DNA from: Chlamydoabsidia padenii
Taxonomy: Eukaryota; Mucoromycota; Mucoromycetes; Mucorales; Cunninghamellaceae
Length of the DNA: 64,000 bases
NCBI GenBank assembly: GCA_025330725.1
Contig: JAIWND010000017.1
Coordinates: 372,001-436,000 of the forward strand
Direction: 5' to 3'
The notes beneath the pieces are model-generated. The model saw nothing but the letters and a program-made list of their open reading frames with translations, made no database searches and was not told the DNA's origin. The position numbers and the translations under genes were made by a program. Below are positions 1-10,757 of the stretch, one piece after another (positions within the stretch are counted from its first letter, which is position 1; every line of letters begins with the position of its first letter).

Positions 1-423
1 CTGAATAGATGTGGAATCATAGTCGGCGATGTCCCAGCACATCTACTGCAATCATCATTTAGTAATATAAGGCGAATGGAGCAAAACAGACATAAAAAAG
101 AGATTACAGTATTTTGAAGGAGGCGGGACAATCCATATTAGGAATTATGTAAAAGCTAAGGACTATAAATTTTAAATAGTATGGAAATAAAGTTATACTT
201 TAAACCAATGTCTTATAACGATGACATGCTTTACTTCATGCGGGCATAATGAGCGTAAGAGTAGGGATGATATGCAGTAGTTTATGCAGAAGTTATCACC
301 GTATCTGCCTATGCAAAGTAAACCAGACTTTTAATTCTTTTTATTATAAAAAACCATCGTTTTTATATCCATAAAGAACTACGAGTTGAACCTACTCATA
401 TTACGAGCCATCATCGTTTAACT
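1..423. other. Left-edge region, no gene seen
   Basis: No credible coding stretch, RNA gene or clear repeat is visible here. It lies just upstream of a relic of the hydrolase-like gene and may include decayed upstream parts of it, but I could not align it with the intact copies. Confidence 0.4.
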
Positions 424-783
424 ATGACCAAGGATCAATTGCATCCGCCTGAGTCCAAGGTAAGGACATTACAACCCCACTATCTGACTATAAATTCACC
501 TGTATGTTTTCAGGCTCCGTCTAAAAAAGCAAGCCTCAGTCATGGTGATGATCTACGGCATTTGCATCTGGAGATCTCGGTTGAATTTATTTATTACCCT
601 CATACTTTATATATGCTGCCTTTTGAAACTGACGACAAACAGACTTTGGACCTGGGTCCCTATCAGATCCTGGATTACCTTGTTTGTCGTTGGAATAATA
701 AACTGGGTATTTGGCAAAAAGTGGCTGACATATTGGCCCGCAAGACAAAGATCACCGAGGGTGTTTTGCAATCGGTGGGATAG
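424..783 (+). pseudogene. C-terminal relic of a 3-hydroxyisobutyryl-CoA hydrolase-like gene
   Basis: The second half of this open frame (about 510-783) resembles the last 60-70 residues of the two full hydrolase-like genes downstream. It shares the pattern YPH-x3-YMLP, a W/N-rich segment and a final D-x-L-x-RKTK block. Similarity continues into the 3' flank, where an ATCAGATTT segment matches that of the intact copies. The first roughly 30 residues show no match, and the crotonase core (oxyanion-hole segments and the catalytic Glu) is missing, so no enzyme can be made. Divergence is much higher than between the two full copies, so this is an older duplicate. A short expressed protein is possible but I see nothing to support it. 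Confidence 0.6.
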
Positions 784-1296
784 ATTTATTATTGATACTT
801 TTTAAGCATAATCAGATTTGGCGGAGTTGAACGTTGGTTGCGTTTCACATCCCGACGATGTGCTCACTTGTCACCTTCCATTTGATGAAAACAACAGACT
901 TGACACCTACAATAAATGTCACTTGTAGATGTTAGGTACTAATTGGCGGTTAGTCTTCGAAAGAAAGACAATCAGTATAGCGTGATAACCGAATGATGGG
1001 AAAAAAAAAACCTAAATCAGGATGCATTCCTGCAGAGGTGTGGTGACGTGTTTTAAGTTTCTTTAGTGAGGTCTTCAGACATCTGATGCATGGCCTGTAG
1101 GTAATTGAAAATACCACCAATGACAATTAGCTGCTGCTCAATCCGTATGTTAGATTACATATATACCATGGGAGGTTAATGATGGCGACTCTTTTCACCA
1201 ATCTTCCGTATATATATCCCCTTCAACTACTGCTCTTTTTCTTTCCCAAACAAAAATACGTATCCTTCTATTCTTTTCTACACACATAAATACAAT
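784..1296. other. Intergenic, promoter side of hydrolase-like copy 1
   Basis: No gene is visible. A TATATATA stretch near 1209-1217 and a pyrimidine-rich run at about 1217-1290 precede the start codon at 1297, a plausible promoter and 5' leader. Close similarity to the second copy begins only around 1265, so the two copies have largely different upstream sequences. Confidence 0.4.
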
Positions 1297-3037
1297 ATGA
1301 ATCGTCGTTTAAAAATGGTACAACAACAATTGGAGTCATCTAGGTCCAAGGTAAAACTCCAACTTTCTTCATATTGATATACTCACCCTTCTATTTATAC
1401 GAAGCACAAGAACTTTGACGAGGCTAAAGTAAAGATCAGCGGGGAAGGGAGAAATCTGGTGTAATGATATTTTTCTCTCTTTAGGAAAGTTTAATATGGT
1501 ATGAGCATGATGGAATAGGTGAACTTGTCTTGAATCGACCTCGTAAATTGAATACAATCACTTTGGATATGGTGCGAACCTTGTGGGAAGAATTGATAGT
1601 AAGAATCCCGTACTCACTGACTTTGTTGAACTCACCCTCAAACATTGCTCTATAGGATAACAAGGTCTCTGAAAGAGTAAACCTTTTCATACTCAAAAGC
1701 ATCACTGGCGGTTCTGTGTTTAGTGCTGGTGTGGATCTACAAGGTGAAAAATGATCCATTGGTTCAGGGGTAAGTGTCGGGGTTTAATCATTTTACTTTT
1801 CATGCATCTTTAGATATCGTGGAAAATCTGGTCAAAGGTCGCCATCATACCAATAATATAGAACTTGCCGCAAGAATCTTGGGAGGCTATCATTGGATTT
1901 GTGGAATGACTAGGCCGTTCATTTCTTTCCTGGACGGCTTGACTAGTAAGTTGGGAATCACCTTCCCTATCCTTTAAAAGGAAACAATGATTCACATGTT
2001 TTTATTGATAGTTGGTGCTGGGGCGGCTATGGGTGCACATGCAGCTTTTCGTATTGCTACCGAAAACATTAGATTTTCAATGCCCGAGGTAAAAATCGGA
2101 TATTCTGTTGATTGTGGCTTTAGCTTCATGTTCTCTCGTATGGATGGTCAATTTGGCACTTTTCTGGGCTTAACAGGTCATTCATTAAAGGGGGTGGATG
2201 CGTTTTATGCCGGGGTTGCCACACATTATCTCCCCAGTTCCCAATTGCCGGAATTAGAGCGCCGCTTGATTGCGCTTCCTCATCCGGTAACTCATGACCA
2301 GGTTAACCAAACCATAGAAGTACTTGCATCAAGAATCGAACTACCCCCATCATCCTTTAGTCCTGACATCCGTCGTGCTATCGATAGGTAAGGCGAGCAA
2401 AAAAAAAACAAGGGGGAGATACTTACTTTTTCCTCTTCACAGATGCTTCAAATTCGACACCGTCAGGGCCATTATGGCTGCTCTGAAAAATGAAGAATCA
2501 CAACCAGATAAATCCACAGCACAGTGGGCGCATGAAACTCGGCTTCTACTCGAAAGTGTTTGTCCTACATCACTGGTAGTAACTTTGGCTAATATCCGTC
2601 GTGCTGCTACTCGTACCCTCGGCCAATGTTTGCAGCAAGATCATATTCTTTTCGAAAAACTAGGAATTCGTTCTGATTTCTATCAAGGCGTGCGCATGAT
2701 CGTCGCCCGTGAAAAACCGAAATGGAATCCCGCCACCTTGCACGATCTGGACGAAGCGTCCACGGTAGCTGCTTTTTTTGATGAACGAGATTGCATTTCT
2801 CTAAAATTAACCAGTACTGTCGATTTTATGGAATATCCTCATCGCCACTACATGCTGCCTTCAGAATTGCACGTCAAACAGGCTGTGCTGGAAGCGCATG
2901 GTGATTCTGGGATGATTAGTGATATTCTTCTTCATCAATGGAATGGTAAACATGGTGTGAAAGAAAAGGTGAATGAAATTTTGGATCGCAAGACAAAGTC
3001 TGTCGGGAACGGTCTCGTTCTGGAATGGCTGGATTAG
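1297..3037 (+). CDS. 3-hydroxyisobutyryl-CoA hydrolase-like protein (crotonase family), copy 1
   Basis: Six exons (1297-1350, 1485-1598, 1656-1743, 1814-1945, 2012-2387, 2443-3037) join in frame to give about 452 residues. The product is a crotonase-fold protein of the HIBCH type, the valine-catabolism enzyme that releases 3-hydroxyisobutyrate from its CoA ester in mitochondria; fungal relatives also serve as mitoribosomal protein mS47 (Ehd3). Seen: LNRPRKLN near the N terminus, the oxyanion-hole segment DGLTIGAGAAMG, MPEVKIG with the conserved Glu, a DCG segment, SPTSL-like PTSLVVT, and the fungal C-terminal block with YPHRHYMLP. The first oxyanion segment reads SAGVDL here but SAGGDL in copy 2, so one glycine is replaced. 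I see no clear targeting peptide. An AATAAA lies shortly after the stop. Substrate is inferred from family resemblance only. Confidence 0.8.
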
Positions 3038-3829
3038 ATACTTTCTTTGCTTTGCAAAAAATAAACTTTTTAACGTTTAATCAGATTTTAGCTTTTACCC
3101 CGCATTATTGAAACACCGCCTTTGAACCACTTTGATTTTTTTATTTTTAGTCGCCGTTTTCTTTCTTTTCTCCATTCCATCATCCTCTTTGTCTCTACAT
3201 ATAGCAGGTTTTGAGAGTCGTCAACCTGCATCTATTAGTAAGTAATGAAACAGCTCAAGGAATTTCAATCAGTGTTTATCGGACGACTCCCTATAACTTG
3301 TTTATTTTTATAGTTGATACTGGAATCTTTGATTCACCTTGCCATCATGTTACCACCACTCGATTCTTTGTATTATCAAGTCATTCAACACCCACTCAGC
3401 ATTGGCTTGTCTACTTGAATTGAAACCGAGCAGCCTTAATCTCTTATCTGGTATCAACTTTTAGTCACCAACAAAAGCTATAACCATTGTTGAATGCACC
3501 AGGATGGATCATATTGTAGTTTTATTGCAGTATAGACATAGTGTAGCTTTATTGTAGTATGAACGTAATGATTAAAGAATAAACAGATGGTAGTAATAGT
3601 AATAGTAATAAAAACAAGTTATATGATGTATAATTGATTTAGAATAACAATAAAAGGAATAGATCCAACATGTAAGTCTTTGTGTAGGGTTGGGCCAAAT
3701 ACCAAAGTGTGATTAGTATCTATATACCTACATTGGATGACACAAGATTTATGTAGATAATCAAACGTTGACAAGACAACAACTATTCTAACTAGTATCC
3801 TATTACATGATTACCAAGTATCCATTGCC

Positions 3830-3950
3830 AGTATCCCATAGTTGTCGAATATCCCATTCTCGTCAATTGTCAGCACCCCGTGATTGTTGAGTGTCTATTG
3901 TCAGTACTCCGTGATTGTTGAGTATTTATTGTCAGCATCCCCGTTATCTT
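3830..3950. repeat. Minisatellite, unit about 31 bp
   Basis: At least two near-identical units of the form TGTCAG-YAYYCCGTGATTGTTGAGT and further degenerate ones sit side by side. The equivalent place in duplication unit 2 (near 11545) has none of them, so the array expanded or was lost after the duplication. Confidence 0.6.
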
Positions 3951-4454
3951 GTCCCGTCGAAAATTCCATCAAGTGTTGATTCACAGGCCAGTTAGTGATA
4001 AGACATTGCCAAATTGTCATATGCTCTGTTGAATATCTGGACTTGAGTTTATGTGAAAGGTGATCCAAACCCGTCTTATCATCAGTGAATGAAGAGTGGA
4101 AAAAAGGGGATCCCCCTTTTTTTTTTCAGAAAGTCAGCGCATTGTCGGTATTTGAAATACCAAACCCACTTGCAACCAACTAAAAGAAAAGACATATAAA
4201 GAGGAGATGATTAAACAAGTTTTTATTTAAAAGTGGTATAAATTGAGCGACCCAATGCTCAGGGCCACCGCCATCATGAGGTAGGTATCAATAGTAGCAA
4301 GATGGGTTACTTTGGTGTCAAGACATGTTAGACTTGAGCTTTTGTTACTCTGACCCTCGATCTTGCTACTATCAATCCACTCTTGACCCTAGACCGGTAC
4401 CCGAAAAAGCTATATTTAAAAAAGATACAACTAAAAATAACTACCTTCATGGTA

Positions 4455-4545
4455 GCAAGACAAAAAAAAAAAAAAAAATTTGTATAAGCAAGACAAAAAA
4501 AAAAAAATTTTTTTTGTATAAGCAAGACAAAAAAAAAAAAAAGAT
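4455..4545. repeat. Three tandem AGCAAGAC-poly(A) units
   Basis: AGCAAGAC followed by 12-17 A residues occurs three times; the matching site in unit 2 (near 12025) has one unit with a run of seven A. This is a local post-duplication expansion. Lysine-rich frames across it are artefacts of the A runs. Confidence 0.6.
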
Positions 4546-5491
4546 AACTATGTATGTTTTATACCAAAGGCAAGCGTGATGTTTAAAGCGGCATTTGAAT
4601 TTGACAGGAGAGAGTCTTGACAGGAGAGAGTCTATTTTACCGTTTTGAATCAAAGAAAGACCAATGTGTCGAGCATAAAGTCAATAGAAGTAGAGGTAAT
4701 CATCTTGGAAGAGAGTGCCAGTAAAAGTGTCTGCCAATGGAAAAAGAGGAAGCCAATTTTATAGAGAAAGAGAGAGTGCCAGTAAAAGTGTCAGCCAATG
4801 GAGGAAGAGGAAACCAGTTTGAGAAAAGTGGGTTTGGAGATGATTTCCATTTTACAATGGATATTTGAAAGATTGTTGTGATAAAGAAAAGAGAAAAAGA
4901 GGATGGCCTCAAACACCTTTCTTTTATAGACAACTTTCAAGTGTGTGAGAAAATTTCAGAGGCTTGGGAGGACCTTGAAGTTGATACCTAATCATTTGTT
5001 TTTGTTTGGACAGGTGATTGCTCTCTCCCTACTTTTTCTTTGCATGTGGAAGATATCAGCCTTTGACCCTGATAGATGTTATGTCAAGCTACATGATGGA
5101 CTTTTTTCAAAAGAAATATGAGCTTTTACTTTCATTACCTCGTAAAGCTAAAGAAAAAAAAGAAATGCATGAATCGTGGTTTTACTTTCAAACCCCGAAG
5201 AAAGGGGGCCGTATATTGAGTAAGAGTAAAGTCCTACTTTTTTTTTTCTTTGTTTACATCCAAGATAGACTAATTGGCCTAATGTTGGTGATGATTGTAA
5301 ACAACAAAAGAGGCTTTTCTTCTTTAACAACAACAACAACAACAAGATTTAAACTTCGGGATTTAAACATCTTTTGGTCAATTAACAGGAGGCTATTTCA
5401 ATAAGATGATAAGGTCTGTTTTTTATTAAGGTATCAAATAATTGTAAAATAGTAAAACTACGCTATAGATATGACATATGTTTTCATAAAG

Positions 5492-5941
5492 CTACCCATG
5501 GCCAGGCAATTCTCGCAGGCTACCACAATATGACAATGTAGCGGTACCGAGTCGGATGTTGTTGGTGTCATCCTGATCCAATGTAGCCAGCAAGGGGTAA
5601 GCTGACTTTACATAAACCAGACTAGGACAAACGACAACCATCTGTTGCAACCATTCCACCGAAAATCCAAATGTGTGATTCAAATACAGTCGACGTAGAT
5701 GTTTCATGTTCCATATCCCCAAATCATAGTCCACCACAATAAAATGCAGTTCCAGTTCCTCCAGTTGAGAGAATGCGCTTCCACCAAATATAGTACCATT
5801 CATAAAAGAGTTGTCTGTTTTAAAGTTATAGAGACAAAGTTTCTTGAAGAGGCAGCCTTGAATGGGTGATAGGGCGTGTGGGCCGTATTTATTACCGATG
5901 AGGGTGAGTGAGGACAGGGTGCGGCCGAACGACTTTATCAC
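5492..5941 (-). pseudogene. F-box/LRR gene, truncated 3' half (copy 1)
   Basis: The frame encodes about 149 residues almost identical to the C-terminal half of the copy at 12950-14007: leucine-rich segments such as LSSLTLIGN and LEELELHF, and the shared end SYCGSLRELPGHG. The F-box and first leucine-rich repeats are missing because the duplication ends inside the gene. A small local change (GGSAFSQ in place of VEAHSQ) separates the copies. Without an F-box it could not join an SCF ubiquitin ligase, and no promoter comes with it, so I call it a pseudogene. Confidence 0.75.
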
Positions 5942-6479
5942 AAAATTGCAATAGGCTATATTGGTCCTACAATGGCTTTTGTTTTACTTCTGTATAAAAA
6001 TTCTTTGTTTTTACATTTCATATAAAATCCCTTTTATACAGTATATGCATATTATATTAAAGCCCTATTCCAACTTAAACATGGCCAAACTATATAAAAT
6101 TCCAAATGTTAACGTTTTTTATTTGTCAATAAACTATACTATACTGCAAACTATATTATCAAACAATCTTTACAATCTTTTTTTCATGCTATTCATCAAA
6201 ACCAATGGAAGCCAGTTTTTTAAGTGCCGCCATGAGTCTTGCATAAACACTGGTTGTAACAATCCAAAAACAGGTCGGTTGGATATCAAATTTCTACAAA
6301 ATAAAGTAATCCATCAGTGGTTCCAACTGTCATTCATATTTCTACTTTTTATTACCCTGCATATCGTATGATACCAGGAAGTTGTTGTTCTTTTGTTGAG
6401 TCCCGAGGGTCCTCAAAGTTGCATTTATCAAGAGATAGTCCATCATCAGACTGGTTATATCCAAGTATACGGCAGGTTT
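5942..6479. other. Intergenic, no gene seen
   Basis: AT-rich sequence just outside duplication unit 1. No credible coding region or RNA gene is visible. Confidence 0.4.
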
Positions 6480-7480
6480 CTTGCTTCACATGGTTAATGG
6501 ATCCCACCGGAAGGCGTTCGGAAATGCATCCACAGTGTACAGTACAGCTATATAGTAATAAAAAAAAATCCTGCCGTCGCCGTCGTCTTTTTCGGGTCGA
6601 GATGTCGTCGTTCGTTGCTTTTCCTTCGCCTTTCCTTTTCGATCGATTTCCTGTACATCTGGCGCCACAAGAGGTATTGTTTGTTGATATATTGTTGGTT
6701 CAGGAAAATCAAACACACCCCTAGATGAGGACGAGATTAATCCATACGATGGTGGCGGTGATCGATCAGTTCTAGTCCCAGTTTTAGGTGGCGATGATGA
6801 TGAATGAAGTAGCAATGAAGAAGTGAAGTTAACCTTGTTGGTGATGAAGAGGAGGGACCGACCGCGTCAGCTGCTGTCTTGTATGTGAGTGTTGTTATTG
6901 TTGCCTATATTTTAAAAAGTTATCAATCGAATTAGTTCACTATCATGTTCCATATTAATTGATTTTTTACCAAACGAGATAGCTTTTGGGACCATTCCAA
7001 TCGTAATATGTTTGAAGCAAACCATTTAGTTTCACACCGAACCATGTAGTAACTTTGGTACCCATATGGCTCCATCCTTTTGTTTCTGGGGGGGTACTTG
7101 GTCTTCATTTTATTCAAGTTGGTGTTGGTATGATACGAAGGGCATCCAAGAAATCCACGTTGCTGCTTCGACTACGGTACATTTTTCCTAGGTTGTCTTT
7201 TCCTGCATGTGTTGGGTGGTGAGTATCAAGTAAAGGGTACTGCTGTTATTCTGGTTGATGTTCCTGCAATTATTGTTGTTCCAGTTGTTGTTGAGTATCC
7301 AGTAGTAGTTGCTGTTCGAGTAATCGTTCAACTTAATCTTCTATTCGTCTAGTTGCGTTATTTAAAGCATTGGCAGTATTATTTAGTTATCCATTTCCAT
7401 TTTTTACTGCTTTCAATCGTTGGTCTATGGACTTGTTCGAGTCGAGTGATTGTTTGGTTGATTGCCTAAATAACAATAAA
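6480..7480 (-). pseudogene. Decayed gene remnant with glutamine-rich/coiled-coil segments
   Basis: On the minus strand several coding-like stretches lie in order but are broken by stops and frame changes. One at about 7250-7480 reads NKSIDQRLKAVKNGNG, then NNTANALNNATRRIED, then LLEQQLLLDTQQQLEQQ, each interrupted by stops. One at about 6932-7117 is basic and W/Y-rich. One at 6486-6815 is Ser/Pro/Lys-rich with a KGKAKEKQ segment. The Q/L-rich part would form a coiled coil. I do not recognise the family; a degraded regulator or transposon-borne gene are both possible. The call rests on codon-like texture only. Confidence 0.35.
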
Positions 7481-8300
7481 AAAGGTAGCTAACAATAAAA
7501 AAGTTGTTGCGGCGCAGAAAGGGTTGATGTTTTGCTAAGTAACATAGTATATAGTGTATAAATGCCCAAATAACATTTCCAAGTAAGTTTTAACTGATTT
7601 GTGTGCTTTTCAGTAGATGATTGTGAAGAGGACAGTAAGAAAAGTAAAATCGGCATTTAAAAAACTCGCCATCATTTTAAACTTTACCCTTTTCTTCCCG
7701 CTTTATCACTGTAATGAAATTGGTTTGCACTGTGAACGATGCTTGTACGAATGCTCGATGGTTGGTCTACTGGTGGTATATTTAATTGAAAAATCAACAA
7801 CTGACATGGACAACCAATCAATCAACACCTTATATTCGGTGGTTTATTAACAAGTGCGGCCCATCGATCGGTGACAAAAAGTATCCACTATCCGATGATC
7901 CCCAAGGTCCTGGTTAACAGTTTTGCAGACATACAAGCTTCCCCATTACATGGCAACATACTATTTTGGCGATGTACTATTCTTCTTGGAACATGGTGGT
8001 GCACAATACGTTGTCGTATGGCTTTATCAAATGGAATATGATTATGACAATTGGATGTATTATATAAGTGACCGGAATATAAAAAAAAAAAAAAAAACGA
8101 ACAGTGGTATTGAAGGACAATGGTGGGACTCCTGAAAAACAGTACGTCTTCTGGAAAACAATGGTGATTAGTATGTATACGATGGCAAAGTACCGTGGTA
8201 GATTAGAATAAATGTAGTAATAGTTTTATATGGTGAATAAATAAATAAAAAGTAATCTTTTCATCATTGGTATCAATCAATATGTTTTTTATTAATGGAT
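7481..8300. other. Intergenic, no gene seen
   Basis: AT-rich with short open frames that look random. A run of 16 A residues lies near 8081-8098. Nothing recognisable. Confidence 0.35.
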
Positions 8301-8309
8301 GAGGTTTTA

Positions 8310-8545
8310 ATATCCTTCGGATCATGTATATTCATGATGTATCATGTAGATTACACGATGCCACGATTGATCATGTCTTATCATGTATACTTCATGATTA
8401 AATCAGGTAATTACATGATTCAATCATGCAATCGCGTAAGTACACGATGGATCTAGTGATGTCCCGATGGAGATCATGCATTTTACATAATTATACCTGA
8501 TCCATCGTGCAATTATGTAATTTACAAGATTAATCATGTATTTTT
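8310..8545. repeat. Degenerate short-period repeat field (ATCATGTA-type)
   Basis: Variants of ATCATGTA, TCATGAT and ATTACATGAT recur at roughly 20-30 bp spacing over about 235 bp, many of them self-complementary around CATG. It looks like a decayed minisatellite. It lies just left of the inverted repeat and the start of duplication unit 2. Confidence 0.5.
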
Positions 8546-8603
8546 TTTTTACTGTGATAGAAGAAGAAACGCTCATTCTAAGATCATGTATGTGTATGTA
8601 CTG

Positions 8604-8908
8604 TACAGTCATTCCGGAAATAGATGGCAAACAATGTCGGCAACCAAGAAAACAATTGGCGCGGGGTTATGAACAAGATGTCGAGAATTTTATTTTTAAA
8701 TGACGTATTTATGTGTATTGTGGTAATAAAATAATATAAGAAGATGAATAGTATGATAAAAAAAAAAATCCAAAGAGAAACTGTGGGGTAGAGACATAAA
8801 AATTCCTATTCCAAAAAATGGCAATTCTCGACATCTTGTTCATAACCCCACGCCAATTGTTTTCTTGGTTGCCGACATTGTTTGCCATCTATTTCCGGAA
8901 TGACTGTA
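8604..8908. repeat. 86-bp near-perfect inverted repeat, 133-bp loop
   Basis: Arm 8604-8689 is the reverse complement of 8823-8908 with a single mismatch (GGGGTTATG side, G versus A). The 133-bp spacer is AT-rich with an A run. The right arm ends about 110 bp before the start codon of hydrolase-like copy 2. The structure is not present upstream of copy 1. Confidence 0.85.
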
Positions 8909-9016
8909 TGCAGGGTGATTTATTTTTCTTTTTAAAGGTCATGCGAGAGCTCAATCGTGTGTATATTTATTCCATTCAATCATTGCTCCATTCTTTTCAA
9001 CACACATACATACAAT

Positions 9017-10757
9017 ATGAATCATCGTTTAAAAATGGTACAACAACAATTGGAGTCATCTAGGTCCAAGGTAAAACTCCAACTTTCTTCATATTGATAT
9101 ACTCACCCTTCTATTTATACGAAGCGCAAGAACTTTGACGAGGCTAAAGTAAAAATCAGCGGGGAAGGGAGAAATCTGGTGTAATGATATTTTTCTCTCT
9201 TTAGGAAAGTTTAATATGGTATGAGCATGATGGAATAGGTGAACTTGTCTTGAATCGACCTCGTAAATTGAATGCAATCACTTCGGATATCGTGCGAACC
9301 TTGTGGGAAGAATTGATAGTAAGAATCCCGTACTCACTGACTTTGTTGAACTCACCCTTAAACATTGCTCTATAGGATAACAAGGCCACTGAAAGAGTAA
9401 ACCTTTTCATACTCAAAAGCATCGCTGGCGGTTCTGTGTTCAGTGCTGGTGGGGATCTACAAGGTGAAAAATGACCCATTGGTTCAGGGGTAAGTGTCGG
9501 GGTTTAATCATTTTACTTTTCATGCATCTTTAGATATCGTGGAAAATCTGGTCAAAGGTCGCCATCATACCAATAATATAGAATTTGCCGCAAGAATCTT
9601 GGGATGCTATCATAGGATTGTCGGAATGACTAGGCCGTTCATTTCTTTCCTGGACGGCTTGACAAGTAAGTTGGGAATCCCCTTCCCTATTCTTTTAAAG
9701 GAAACAATGATTCACATGTTTTTATTGATAGTTGGTGCTGGGGCGGCTATGGGTGCACATGCAGCTTTTCGTATTGCTACCGAAAACATTAGGTTTTCAA
9801 TGCCCGAAGTAAAAATCGGATATTCTGCTGACTGTGGCTTTAGCTTCATGTTCTCTCGTATGGATGGTCAATTTGGCACTTTTCTGGGCTTAACAGGTCA
9901 TTCATTAAAGGGGGTGGATGCGTTTTATGCCGGGGTTGCCACACATTATCTCCCCAGTTCCCAATTGCCGGAATTAGAACGCCGCTTGATTGCGCTTCCT
10001 CATCCGGTAACTCATGACCAGGTTAACCAAACCATAGAAGTACTTGCATCAAGAATCGAACTACCCCCATCATCCTTTAGTCCTGACATCCGTCGTGCTA
10101 TCGATAGGTAAGGCGAGCAAAAAAAAAACAAGGGGAAGATACTTACTTTTTCCTCTTCACAGATGCTTCAAATTCGACACCGTCAGGGCCATTATGGCTG
10201 CTCTGAAAAACGAAGAATCACAACCAGATAAATCCACAGCACAGTGGGCGCATGAAACTCGGCTTCTACTAGAAAGTGTTTGTCCTACATCACTGGTAGT
10301 AACTTTGGCTAATATCCGTCATGCTGCTACTCGTACCCTCGGCCAATGTTTGCAGCAAGATTTTGTTCTTTATAAAAAATTATTAATTCGTTCTGATTTC
10401 TATCAAGGCGTGCGCATGATCGGCGCCCGTGAAAAACCGAAATGGAATCCCGCCACCTTGGATGATCTGGACGAAGCGTCCACGGTAGCTGCTTTTCTCG
10501 ATGGACAAGGTTGCATTTCTCTAAAATTAACCAGTACTGTCGATTTTATGGAATATCCTCATCGCCACTACATGCTGCCTTCAGAATTGCACGTCAAACA
10601 GGCTGTGCTGGAAGCGCATGGTGATTCTGGGATGATTAGTGATATTCTTCTTCATCAATGGAATGGTAAACATGGTGTGAAAGAAAAGGTGAATGAGATT
10701 TTGGATCGCAAGACAAAGTCTGTCGGGAACGGTCCTGTTCTGGAATGGCTGGATTAG
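9017..10757 (+). CDS. 3-hydroxyisobutyryl-CoA hydrolase-like protein (crotonase family), copy 2
   Basis: Six exons (9017-9070, 9205-9318, 9376-9463, 9534-9665, 9732-10107, 10163-10757) join in frame to about 452 residues. The layout is that of copy 1: LNRPRKLNAIT, SAGGDL (first oxyanion-hole loop, glycine kept), DGLTIGAGAAMG (second loop), MPEVKIGYSADCG with conserved Glu and Asp, and the C-terminal YPHRHYMLP and EILDRKTK segments usual in fungal HIBCH proteins. Expected role is the valine-degradation step hydrolysing 3-hydroxyisobutyryl-CoA, with a mitoribosomal (mS47-like) role as an alternative. Differences from copy 1 cluster around residues 340-400 (for example FVLYKKLLIR against HILFEKLGIR). 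All splice sites are canonical. Because it keeps the glycine, this copy is the better candidate for the active enzyme. Confidence 0.85.

Larger units (their letters stand above)
3038..5491. other. Non-coding part of duplication unit 1
   Basis: This 2.4-kb stretch is shared with unit 2 and shows no convincing gene. It contains a 31-bp-type minisatellite (about 3830-3950), a palindrome GGTATTTGAAATACC (4147-4161), a hairpin formed by two copies of TAGTAGCAAGAT (around 4290 and 4360), and three units of AGCAAGAC followed by long A runs (4455-4545). A short frame at 5018-5404 is kept in both units but I recognise no domain in it. Confidence 0.5.
1265..5930. repeat. Segmental duplication, unit 1 (hydrolase-like gene plus 3' half of F-box gene)
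   Basis: This block matches about 8985-13390 in the same orientation and at high identity. The offset is 7720 bp across the hydrolase-like gene and falls to about 7456 near 5018 because unit 1 carries an extra minisatellite and extra poly(A) units. The right boundary is abrupt: homology stops inside the F-box gene near 5925, just after a GTGCGGCC segment. Unit 2 continues through the rest of the F-box gene and its promoter, so unit 2 looks ancestral and unit 1 a truncated copy. Confidence 0.85.

Noticed and set aside
3211..3423. 70-residue frame after the hydrolase-like gene (also at 10932)
   Set aside because: Kept in both units only because the whole block is duplicated; no ATG start, no domain.
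5018..5404. Short basic frame conserved at 12474
   Set aside because: The reading lengths differ between units and end in poly(T); no family match seen. Kept only as a remark.
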